A stretch of 5,738 bases of DNA. Origin: Eudoraea sp. (GTDB taxonomy: Bacteria; Bacteroidota; Bacteroidia; Flavobacteriales; Flavobacteriaceae). Location: positions 1 to 5,738 of the forward strand of contig JABDPH010000050.1 in NCBI GenBank assembly GCA_013042925.1, given 5' to 3'. Shown here one piece after another: positions 1 through 5,738 of the stretch (positions within the stretch are counted from its first letter, which is position 1; the number at the start of each line of letters is the position of its first letter). Both the position numbers and the translations under genes were made by a program. A model generated the notes under the pieces. The model was not told where the DNA came from. It did no database searches and worked only from the letters and a program-made list of their open reading frames with translations.

Positions 1-590
1 TGCCGAATACGGCTGGGGCCGGACATGAATATTTTAAACGCTATTTCTTCCCTCAAGTAAATAAAAAGGCCATTATAGTTGATGAACGGCATAATGGCGG
101 TGGCCAATTGGCAGATTATTATATAGATATATTGAAAAAACCATATCAGGCCTCATGGAATTTCAGGTATGGCAATGACCTTGATGCTCCCAGTGGTTCA
201 ATACAGGGGCCTAAAGTTATGATTATTGATGAAACTGCAGGTTCAGGAGGGGATTATCTACCCTGGATGTTTAGAAAATTTGAATTGGGAACAATAATTG
301 GAAAAACCACCTGGGGAGGTCTTGTTGGTGTACTAGGCTTTCCGGAATTTATTGATGGTGGATCGGTTACCGCACCAAATGTTGCCTTTTGGAACGAAGA
401 TGGCTACCGGATAGAGAACGAAGGCGTTGCACCGGATATTGAAATTGAACAATGGCCAAAAGCCGTTATTTCAGGTGGGGACCCCCAATTAGAAAAGGCC
501 ATTGAAACGGTAATGGAGCAACTCAAAAGTAACCCTCCGGTAATCCCCAAACGACCGGAATACCCTGTTCGTGTTCGCAAAACTAACTGA
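1..590 (+). CDS. Tricorn-like S41 serine protease, C-terminal part (5' end outside window)
   Basis: The reading frame is open from base 3, giving 195 visible residues, so this is the end of a longer protein. It matches the C-terminal catalytic domain of tricorn-type proteases (S41 family), which trim peptides released by larger proteases. The visible part begins PNTAGAGHEYF and continues with IIVDERHNGGG (residues 24-34), a typical S41 core strand and glycine turn. The nucleophile motif is ETAGSGGD, with the probable catalytic Ser at residue 81. It is followed by GKTTWGG (100-106) and IENEGVAPD (137-145), which carries the Glu expected in the tricorn Ser-His-Ser-Glu tetrad. The Ser-His pair, PDZ domain and beta-propellers would lie upstream of the window. 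The TTG at 108 is internal and should not be taken as the start, because conserved sequence runs through it. The family call is firm; whether the protein is cytoplasmic or exported cannot be judged from this end. Confidence 0.88.
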   Translation, partial: PNTAGAGHEYFKRYFFPQVNKKAIIVDERHNGGGQLADYYIDILKKPYQASWNFRYGNDLDAPSGSIQGPKVMIIDETAGSGGDYLPWMFRKFELGTIIGKTTWGGLVGVLGFPEFIDGGSVTAPNVAFWNEDGYRIENEGVAPDIEIEQWPKAVISGGDPQLEKAIETVMEQLKSNPPVIPKRPEYPVRVRKTN

Positions 591-605
591 TAGACCTTTA
601 AATTC

Positions 606-625
606 AAATACAATGTTTTGTATTT
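606..625. repeat. Perfect 8-bp inverted repeat (hairpin) after the protease gene
   Basis: AAATACAA (606-613) and TTGTATTT (618-625) are exact reverse complements around the four-base loop TGTT. The hairpin starts 15 bases after the protease stop codon and lies 68 bases before the next gene. It could be a weak terminator or a small operator. However, the stem has only one G-C pair and no separate T tract follows, so it is not a classical intrinsic terminator. In such AT-rich DNA, chance is also possible. The rest of the 591-693 gap shows nothing else convincing. Confidence 0.35.
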
Positions 626-693
626 AGCCCTATATTTAATCAACAAGTAGAACAGATCTTTTGTTAACCATACAGACTTTATAGGCCAATTAA

Positions 694-2091
694 ATGATTT
701 CAACACTGGGAAAAATTTTTACGGATCTTTTTATAAGATACATGCCCAGTGCTTATGTTTTTGCATTGCTCCTCACGTTGTTCACTGGTTTTATGGCTCT
801 TATTTGGACCGATGCTTCGCTTATGAACGTGCTAAGTGGCTGGTATGATGGCTTTTGGTCCTTATTGGCCTTTGGAATGCAGATTATTCTGGTTATTGTT
901 ACAGCCTATAGTATAGCACAATCCGATCCTGTTGCAAAAGGAATAAATTGGATAGCGCGTTTTATTAATACTCCCGGGCAGGTTTATTTATTTGTACTGA
1001 TATCCAGTGCGTTGTTTTCCCTGATCAGTTTCGGAATGATCGTCATTGTAGCCATTTTGGCCCGAGAATTGGCGATAAGAGTGAAGGGATTAAATTATCC
1101 TTTCCTTATTGCCTGTGTTTATTTTGGCATGGGTAGTTGGGTTGCCGGGGCTTCCAGTTCTATTGCCCTTTTATTAAATACCGAAGATAACTTCTTGATA
1201 GAAGCAGGAATTCTTTCAGAATTAATTCCAACTGCATATACCTTGGGGTCTTCACTCAACCTTGTTATGATTCTGTTATTTGTTGTAGTAAGTCCATTAT
1301 TATTTTTCACTTTAATCCCAAAAAACAGCAAAGAAAAAGAATTATCCGATCTTTTAATTCTGGATGATCTACAAAAGGAATCTTCAGTAAAGGAAGAAGC
1401 GGATTCTTACAAATTGCCTTTCAAGGCAGTCTCAGACATTTTGAATAATAGTGCCTTTTTGCAAATCACAATTTCAATTTTTGGCTTTATATATATCGGC
1501 CATTACTTCTACCAAAATGGTTTTGATCTGAATTTTAACATTATCATCTTCATGTTTTTGATCCTTGGATTATTTCTGCACAAAACGCCTCTTCGCTATA
1601 GTATTTCCATGAAACGTTCGAGCAGTAATATTTCCGGAATATTATTTCAATATCCATTTTATGCAGGTATCATGGGAATTATGTTTTCAACAGGTTTGGG
1701 GGACAAAATTGGAGAAATTCAGACATCGTTTGCTACCCTAACCAATTATCCGTTTTTGGCTTATGTTTCAGGAGGTTTGGTGAATTTTGCCATCCCCTCT
1801 GCCGGTGGGGAGTTTGCGGTAATTGGTCCCGGTATTATTAATGTAGTCCAGGATCTGGCTGCGGGCTTGAGTGAATCAGAAGTTACCGCTATGATTGCAA
1901 GAGCATCTATGGCTATTGCCTATGGAGAAAGCCTTAGTAATGCCCTTCAACCTTTTTACCTGCTTATTATTTTTCCGGTTATGGCAGCCGGGACCAAATT
2001 GCAGGCAAGAGATGTAATGGGGTACTTTGTTATTCCATTTATTTTGTTTTTTATCATTCAGTCACTATTGCTTGTCTATATGCCATTATAA
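694..2091 (+). CDS. Short-chain fatty acid transporter, AtoE family
   Basis: This 465-residue inner-membrane protein belongs to the SCFA_trans family (E. coli AtoE, about 440 residues), which is thought to import short-chain fatty acids such as acetoacetate or butyrate. The N-terminus (LGKIFTDLFIRYMPSAYVFA) is typical of the family. About ten to eleven hydrophobic segments follow, roughly at 19-38, 54-74, 98-122, 135-160, 185-208, 257-274, 281-296, 320-335, 350-367, 418-433 and 443-463. Family hallmarks include QYPFYAGIMGI (319-329), VNFAIPSAGGEFAVIGP (363-379), the amphipathic RASMAIAYGESLSNALQPF stretch (403-421) and ARDVMGY (438-444). A charged loop at about 210-250 separates the two halves. 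The ATG at 694 places the conserved N-terminus correctly and has no clear ribosome binding site. No acyl-CoA transferase or thiolase gene is nearby, so the substrate cannot be inferred from context. Confidence 0.87.
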   Translation: MISTLGKIFTDLFIRYMPSAYVFALLLTLFTGFMALIWTDASLMNVLSGWYDGFWSLLAFGMQIILVIVTAYSIAQSDPVAKGINWIARFINTPGQVYLFVLISSALFSLISFGMIVIVAILARELAIRVKGLNYPFLIACVYFGMGSWVAGASSSIALLLNTEDNFLIEAGILSELIPTAYTLGSSLNLVMILLFVVVSPLLFFTLIPKNSKEKELSDLLILDDLQKESSVKEEADSYKLPFKAVSDILNNSAFLQITISIFGFIYIGHYFYQNGFDLNFNIIIFMFLILGLFLHKTPLRYSISMKRSSSNISGILFQYPFYAGIMGIMFSTGLGDKIGEIQTSFATLTNYPFLAYVSGGLVNFAIPSAGGEFAVIGPGIINVVQDLAAGLSESEVTAMIARASMAIAYGESLSNALQPFYLLIIFPVMAAGTKLQARDVMGYFVIPFILFFIIQSLLLVYMPL

Positions 2092-2185
2092 CCGTACAAT
2101 GGTGTATCCTTTACCTGGCATATGGTAAGTTCCCTTTCCATACAAACTCAACTGCTTTATTAAACATTATTTCTTAAATTTAAAT

Positions 2186-2950
2186 ATGTGTTATGATATC
2201 AAGGCAAGTTTGGAAGCTCAGTTAAAGAGGGCAAGGCATTATGGCAATGAGCAGGCTATTGAAGAAATCATAGAAAAACTAGCGCCATTATCAGATCTGC
2301 CACTCTATCATGTATCGGGTTTTAATCACCCAAAATTATTTATTTATCCGGATAGTTCACCATATGAGCCAACTCTTGCAACCTGGGGCCTGGTACCATT
2401 TTGGGTAAAAGACAAAACTCAACTTAAAAATCTCTGGAACAAAACGCTTAATGCCAGAGGGGAAACCATTTTTGAAAAACCTTCTTTTCGTAATTCCGCC
2501 AAAAATAAAAGATGTATTATTTATGTAGATGGATTTTATGAACATCATCATTTTAGAGGGAAAACTTATCCTTTTTATTTAAGTAGAAAAGATGGCGAAC
2601 CAATGGCCCTGGCTGGACTCTGGAGCGAATGGGTAGATCCTGAAACTGGGGAATTTATAAATACCTTTTCTATTGTTACAACAAAGGGCAATGCCATGAT
2701 GACCAAGATCCATAACAATCCGAGGGCAGCAGGACCCCGAATGCCATTAATACTTCCTGGTGAATTGGCGGATAAATGGCTTGAGCATATAGAGGACGAG
2801 TTAGATAAAAAAACTATTCAGGAATTAATTCAATCCTATCCGGAAGACGAACTAAAAGCTCATACTGTTAGCCGTCTCAGGGGTAAAGAATATCCCGGTA
2901 ATATTCAGGATATCACTAAAGAGGTAACCTATGCGGAGTTGGAATTTTAA
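2186..2950 (+). CDS. SRAP-domain protein (YedK/HMCES family), abasic-site DNA-protein crosslinker
   Basis: This 254-residue protein is of the SOS response-associated peptidase family. After the initiator Met is removed, Cys2 forms a thiazolidine link with abasic sites in single-stranded DNA and shields them. The start is fixed at 2186 because Cys2 must follow the initiator Met (MCYD). Other active-site elements are visible. NARGET (89-94) holds the Asn and Arg equivalent to YedK N75 and R77. GFYE (116-119) holds the catalytic Glu119. His176 (MTKIHNNP) corresponds to YedK H160. RMPLIL (185-190) follows, but is separated from the His by eight residues, whereas in YedK the two are nearly adjacent. 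The protein also has a helical, charged stretch at residues 6-33 near the N-terminus. SOS regulation is not supported: I saw no LexA-type box in the 94-base upstream gap, which shows only AT-rich sequence. The protein is cytoplasmic and DNA-associated. Confidence 0.93.
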   Translation: MCYDIKASLEAQLKRARHYGNEQAIEEIIEKLAPLSDLPLYHVSGFNHPKLFIYPDSSPYEPTLATWGLVPFWVKDKTQLKNLWNKTLNARGETIFEKPSFRNSAKNKRCIIYVDGFYEHHHFRGKTYPFYLSRKDGEPMALAGLWSEWVDPETGEFINTFSIVTTKGNAMMTKIHNNPRAAGPRMPLILPGELADKWLEHIEDELDKKTIQELIQSYPEDELKAHTVSRLRGKEYPGNIQDITKEVTYAELEF

Positions 2951-2976
2951 AGGACGACCATTACTAAAATCTGCAG

Positions 2977-3006
2977 TTGGTGATTGCTAATAGTATGATA
3001 ATATTC
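2977..3006 (+). promoter_or_regulatory. Possible Bacteroidota-type promoter upstream of modA
   Basis: TTG at 2977-2979 is followed after 19 bases by TAATATTC (2999-3006). The Bacteroidota sigma consensus is TTTG-N19-TAnnTTTG, so the spacing fits, but the -7 element has two mismatches. Transcription would begin only a few bases before the modA ATG, giving an almost leaderless mRNA. This is weak evidence; modA may instead be read from a promoter upstream of the SRAP gene. No ModE-like operator or molybdenum cofactor riboswitch fits in this 65-base gap. Confidence 0.2.
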
Positions 3007-3015
3007 TAAAACAAC

Positions 3016-3792
3016 ATGCAAATTAAAAACAAGGGATTAAGTCGTATTTCAATTCTATTTTTAACGCTTATTATTTCTTGTAATGGTGCAACGAAGGAAT
3101 CATCTAAAGTTACAATAGCAGCCTCTGCAAATATGCAGTATGCTCTGGGACCTATTACCGAAAAATTTACAGAAAAGACTGGTATTCCATGTCAATTAAT
3201 TTTAGGATCTTCGGGCAAACATACTGCTCAAATAATGGAAGGCGCCCCATTTGATGTCTTTGTATCGGCTGATATGAAATACCCTACGAAGCTGTATGAT
3301 AAGGGTTTGACAACGGTTCCACCTGAGATCTATGCCTATGGAAAATTAGTACTATGGACCATGGTTGACGAGCTACCACTATCAATGGCAAAACTGAATG
3401 ATTCTTCTATTAAACACATTGCACTGGCAAATCCCAAAACAGCGCCCTATGGACAAGCAGCGGTTGAAGTACTGGAAAAATATGCGCTTTTAGACATTCT
3501 TAAAAATAAATTGGTATACGGGGAAAGTATTGGCCAAACCAACCAATTTGTTTATTCTAAATCAGCCGAAATTGGATTTACAGCACAATCCGTAGTTCTG
3601 GCACCCGAAATGAAGGGGAAGGGCAAATGGGTTTTGGTGAATGACGCTGATTATAACTCAATTTCACAGGGTGCAGTGGTCATAAAACAATCTGAAGGAA
3701 ATAATCATAATGCCAATAAATTTTATAATTTTCTTTTCTCCAATGAGGCCAGGATTATATTAAAAGATTTCGGATATTCGGTAGATGAATAG
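3016..3792 (+). CDS. modA: Molybdate/tungstate ABC transporter substrate-binding lipoprotein ModA
   Basis: This 258-residue protein is the periplasmic oxyanion receptor of the transporter encoded downstream. A short signal peptide ends in a lipobox, LIISC, so Cys22 is probably lipidated and the protein anchored to a membrane rather than free. The mature part shows the ModA pattern: VTIAASAN (32-39), LGSSGK (63-68), GAPFDVFVSAD (76-86), ANPKTAPYGQAA (138-149), GESIGQTNQFV (169-179) and AEIGFTAQS (184-192). Aligning by eye, the E. coli pocket Ser12 becomes Asn39 and Tyr170 becomes Ala190, while Ser66 and Tyr145 fit the ligands I recall for Azotobacter vinelandii ModA2. It is therefore a ModA2-type receptor. 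Whether it prefers molybdate or tungstate cannot be read from the sequence. Its last 8 bases overlap the next gene. Confidence 0.93.
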   Translation: MQIKNKGLSRISILFLTLIISCNGATKESSKVTIAASANMQYALGPITEKFTEKTGIPCQLILGSSGKHTAQIMEGAPFDVFVSADMKYPTKLYDKGLTTVPPEIYAYGKLVLWTMVDELPLSMAKLNDSSIKHIALANPKTAPYGQAAVEVLEKYALLDILKNKLVYGESIGQTNQFVYSKSAEIGFTAQSVVLAPEMKGKGKWVLVNDADYNSISQGAVVIKQSEGNNHNANKFYNFLFSNEARIILKDFGYSVDE

Positions 3793-4186
3793 CTTAAAAG
3801 GTCATATTAAGGAAGTTCAGGTAAATGGCAGTTTGTCACTAGTAACCGTAGCGCTCTCTGATGAAATAATGTTTAAGGCTGTTATCATTGAAACTCCCGA
3901 AACGGCATCTTATCTTAGCGAAGGCCATTTGGTTAAGGTTTTGTTTAAGGAAACTGAAGTTGTTATTGGAAAAGATATAAAGCATTTAATAAGTCTTCAA
4001 AACCAGATTAGAGGAGAAATTAAGCGCGTTGAACGTGGTCAGTTATTAAGTAATATAATTATTAATACCCCGGCAGGTGATATCAGCTCCATTATTACCA
4101 CCAATGCGGTAGATCAACTTAGTTTAAAAGAAGAACTAACAGTATGCGCTATGGTTAAGACTAATGAAATAATGTTATCTGAATAA
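3785..4186 (+). CDS. Free-standing di-Mop (tandem TOBE) molybdate-binding protein
   Basis: This 133-residue protein has no signal peptide or membrane segment and appears to be cytoplasmic. It consists almost wholly of two Mop/TOBE repeats, at about residues 2-62 and 73-132. Repeat 1 starts NSLKGHIKEV and ends VLFKETEVVIG; repeat 2 starts NQIRGEIKRV and ends AMVKTNEIMLS. These are the usual opening G-x-I-x-x-V and closing K-x-(T/S)-E-(V/I) signatures of molbindins. The layout matches ModG-type di-Mop proteins and the C-terminal half of ModE, without any DNA-binding helix-turn-helix. The likely role is binding and buffering molybdate or tungstate that has entered the cell. A sensing role towards the transporter is possible but not shown. 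The ATG lies inside the modA end (ATGAATAG), and the stop overlaps the modB start by one base, so expression is probably coupled to both. Confidence 0.85.
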   Translation: MNSLKGHIKEVQVNGSLSLVTVALSDEIMFKAVIIETPETASYLSEGHLVKVLFKETEVVIGKDIKHLISLQNQIRGEIKRVERGQLLSNIIINTPAGDISSIITTNAVDQLSLKEELTVCAMVKTNEIMLSE

Positions 4187-4857
4187 TGAATTGGGATCCA
4201 CTCTTAATCACTTTTAAACTAGCTTTTGTTACTACGGTAATTCTTTTGATTATTTCGGTGCCCCTGGCATATTGGATGGTTAATACGAAATCCAGGTCTA
4301 AACCACTTATAGAAACGTTGGTGAGTATGCCTCTTGTATTACCGCCTACGGTGCTTGGATTTTATTTCCTTGTAGCATTCAGCCCGGGTAACGCATTTGG
4401 TAATTGGATAAATGAATGGCTTGGGCTTAAACTCGTATTCTCGTTTGGCGGACTTGTTGTAGCCTCTATAATCTACAGTTTGCCTTTTATGGTGCACCCT
4501 ATTCAATCTGGCCTGAGTATTCTGCCACATTCATTGACGGAGGCTTCACAGGTAATGGGAAAATCTAAATGGACAACATTGTTCAAAGTACTCTTACCCA
4601 ATTGTAAAGCTTCTTTATTAACAGGAATTGTACTTGCTTTTGCCCATACTGTGGGTGAATTTGGGGTAGTACTTATGATAGGTGGTAGTATTCCGGGTAG
4701 AACCAAAGTTGCATCCATTGCCATATATGACGAAGTGGAAGCTATGAACTATGGTGCGGCCAATTTCTATGCTACAGTACTATTTGTTATTACCTTCTGT
4801 ATCCTGCTTATGGTCTATTTAATTAACGGGGGGTATCTAAAGCGTTTTTGGAAATGA
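4186..4857 (+). CDS. modB: Molybdate ABC transporter permease ModB
   Basis: This 223-residue inner-membrane protein is the usual length for ModB. It forms the homodimeric channel through which ModA passes the oxyanion. About five hydrophobic segments are visible, roughly at 8-31, 46-66, 84-107, 142-165 and 195-216. Conserved ModB elements include PLVLPPTVLGFYFL (49-62), the EAA loop TEASQVMGKSKWTTLFKVLLP (118-138) that contacts the ATPase, HTVGEFGVVLMIGG (154-167) and IPGRTKVASIAIYDEVE (169-185). The start is set by a TAATG junction in which the stop of the di-Mop gene shares one base with the modB ATG. At its 3' end an ATGA overlap joins it to modC. No Shine-Dalgarno sequence is visible, so re-initiation after the upstream stop is the likely way it is translated. 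Confidence 0.95.
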   Translation: MNWDPLLITFKLAFVTTVILLIISVPLAYWMVNTKSRSKPLIETLVSMPLVLPPTVLGFYFLVAFSPGNAFGNWINEWLGLKLVFSFGGLVVASIIYSLPFMVHPIQSGLSILPHSLTEASQVMGKSKWTTLFKVLLPNCKASLLTGIVLAFAHTVGEFGVVLMIGGSIPGRTKVASIAIYDEVEAMNYGAANFYATVLFVITFCILLMVYLINGGYLKRFWK

Positions 4858-5732
4858 TTAAAATAGACGTTCATAAAAAATTACGCGCCTTTGACAGTGA
4901 AATGAACTTTCATATTCAATGCCAAATTAAGAAAGGGGAATTGGTAACGTTGTATGGTGAGTCTGGTGCAGGAAAAACGTCAACTTTAAGAATACTTGCC
5001 GGCCTTTTAAAACCTGATAAAGGAGAAATAACGATAAATGAAGTCAGTTGGATTGACACTAAAAACAAAATCTTTTTGGCACCTCAGAAGAGGAATATAG
5101 GTTATGTTTTTCAGGATTATGCCTTATTTCCAAATATGAGCGTATTACAAAATCTGGAGTTTGCATCTGGCAAAGGACAGAATAAAAAGGTGATAAAGGA
5201 ACTTATAGAGATGATGGAACTTGGCGATCTTCAAAACAGAAAACCACAAACCCTGTCCGGTGGCCAACAACAACGTGTAGCCCTTTCGAGAGCTCTTGTT
5301 CGCAAACCCGATGTTCTTTTATTAGATGAACCACTTGCCGCACTGGATTATAAAATAAGGTTGAAACTCCAGGATTATATCACAAGAATTCATAAAGAAT
5401 ACAATTTAACAACGATATTAGTAAGCCATGATATTGGTGAGATTATGAAACTGTCTGACCGGGTTTTTGTGCTTGAACAAGGCAAAATTGTGAGACAAGG
5501 GTTTCCGAGTGAGATCTTTTCTAACCAAAAAATCAGCGGTAAATTCAAATTTATCGGAGAAATATTAAAGATAGAACCCCAGGACGTTGTCTTAATTGTT
5601 TCTGTTTTAATACAAAACAATGTAGTTAAAGTAATTGCCGATAAATCTGAAATGCAAACCCTTAAGGTTGGTGACAAAGTGATGGTGGCGTCTAAAGCTT
5701 TCAATCCAATTCTTTATAAAATCGAAGAATAG
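4854..5732 (+). CDS. modC: Molybdate ABC transporter ATP-binding protein ModC
   Basis: This is the cytoplasmic ATPase that drives ModB. From the ATG at 4854 it has 292 residues. I prefer this start to the in-frame TTG at 4848 because the ATG forms an ATGA overlap with the modB stop (4855-4857) and the next residues are already the first ABC strand. The motifs are intact: Walker A GESGAGKTS (35-43), Q-loop Gln87 in YVFQDYALFP, signature LSGGQQQR (134-141), Walker B VLLLDEP (154-160), D-loop AALD (162-165) and switch His192 in VSHD. Residues from about 234 form a C-terminal regulatory region that looks like one diverged TOBE/Mop domain, with GEILKI at its start. E. coli ModC (about 352 residues) is longer, with a fuller Mop-like tail, so a separate di-Mop protein in the same operon is notable. 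The gene ends 6 bases before the window edge; anything downstream is unseen. Confidence 0.95.
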   Translation: MIKIDVHKKLRAFDSEMNFHIQCQIKKGELVTLYGESGAGKTSTLRILAGLLKPDKGEITINEVSWIDTKNKIFLAPQKRNIGYVFQDYALFPNMSVLQNLEFASGKGQNKKVIKELIEMMELGDLQNRKPQTLSGGQQQRVALSRALVRKPDVLLLDEPLAALDYKIRLKLQDYITRIHKEYNLTTILVSHDIGEIMKLSDRVFVLEQGKIVRQGFPSEIFSNQKISGKFKFIGEILKIEPQDVVLIVSVLIQNNVVKVIADKSEMQTLKVGDKVMVASKAFNPILYKIEE

Positions 5733-5738
5733 TTAAGT

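Noticed and set aside
108..590. A 160-residue gene starting at the TTG at 108
   Set aside because: Conserved tricorn/S41 sequence (DERHNGGGQ) runs through this codon in the same frame from base 3, so the TTG is an internal Leu of a truncated larger gene.
651..665. Second small stem AACAGA / TTTGTT upstream of the transporter
   Set aside because: It is only six pairs long including a G-T wobble, with a three-base loop, in AT-rich DNA; this is expected by chance.
668..678. CCATACAGACT, nearly repeated as CCATACAAACT at 2138-2148, upstream of two genes
   Set aside because: The match is 10 of 11 bases, the distances to the start codons differ (15 and 37 bases), and neither copy is palindromic; it is probably coincidence.
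404..706. Open frame of 100 residues on the minus strand
   Set aside because: It lies mostly antisense to the protease gene, crosses the intergenic hairpin and resembles no known family. The other minus-strand frames (1119-1331, 2357-2551, 4339-4530, 4503-4724, 5390-5704) were rejected as antisense shadows of well-identified genes.
2111..2128. TTACC / GGTAA inverted repeat before the SRAP gene, as terminator or operator
   Set aside because: It has a five-pair stem with an eight-base loop and no T tract, which is too weak to call.
2175..2182. TAAATTTA as a -7 promoter element for the SRAP gene
   Set aside because: Transcription would begin at or after the start codon, and no TTG lies at the right upstream distance.

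Overview
The window is AT-rich, and every gene lies on the + strand. It looks like chromosomal DNA from a member of the Bacteroidota, probably a flavobacterium. Three observations support this. No start codon is preceded by a convincing Shine-Dalgarno sequence. The protein set (tricorn-type S41 protease, a SRAP protein starting MCYD, a lipoprotein ModA) fits that phylum. The intergenic gaps are short and very AT-rich. This placement is inferred from style and family resemblance; no marker gene is present.

Layout. Bases 1-590 hold the 3' end of a large tricorn-like S41 serine protease, whose N-terminal propeller and PDZ parts lie outside the window. A 103-base gap with a perfect 8-bp AT-rich hairpin separates it from an AtoE-family short-chain fatty acid transporter (694-2091). 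Next is a SRAP/HMCES/YedK-type protein that protects abasic sites in single-stranded DNA (2186-2950). From 3016 to the end of the window runs a compact four-gene molybdate (or tungstate) uptake operon. It encodes a lipoprotein ModA, a free-standing two-repeat Mop/TOBE protein, the permease ModB and the ATPase ModC. Each junction inside this operon overlaps (8, 1 and 4 bases), which suggests translational coupling.

How the genes work together. ModA captures the oxyanion in the periplasm, ModB forms the membrane channel, and ModC powers transport. The di-Mop protein probably binds molybdate in the cytoplasm as a store, buffer or sensor. The first three genes have no evident functional link to each other or to the mod genes, although SRAP lies only 65 bases upstream of modA on the same strand.

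No RNA genes, mobile elements, CRISPR arrays or attachment sites were seen. No gap exceeds 103 bases. I found no evidence of a wholly new system. The most interesting points are the embedded di-Mop gene and the ModA binding pocket, which matches the Azotobacter ModA2 type rather than the E. coli type.
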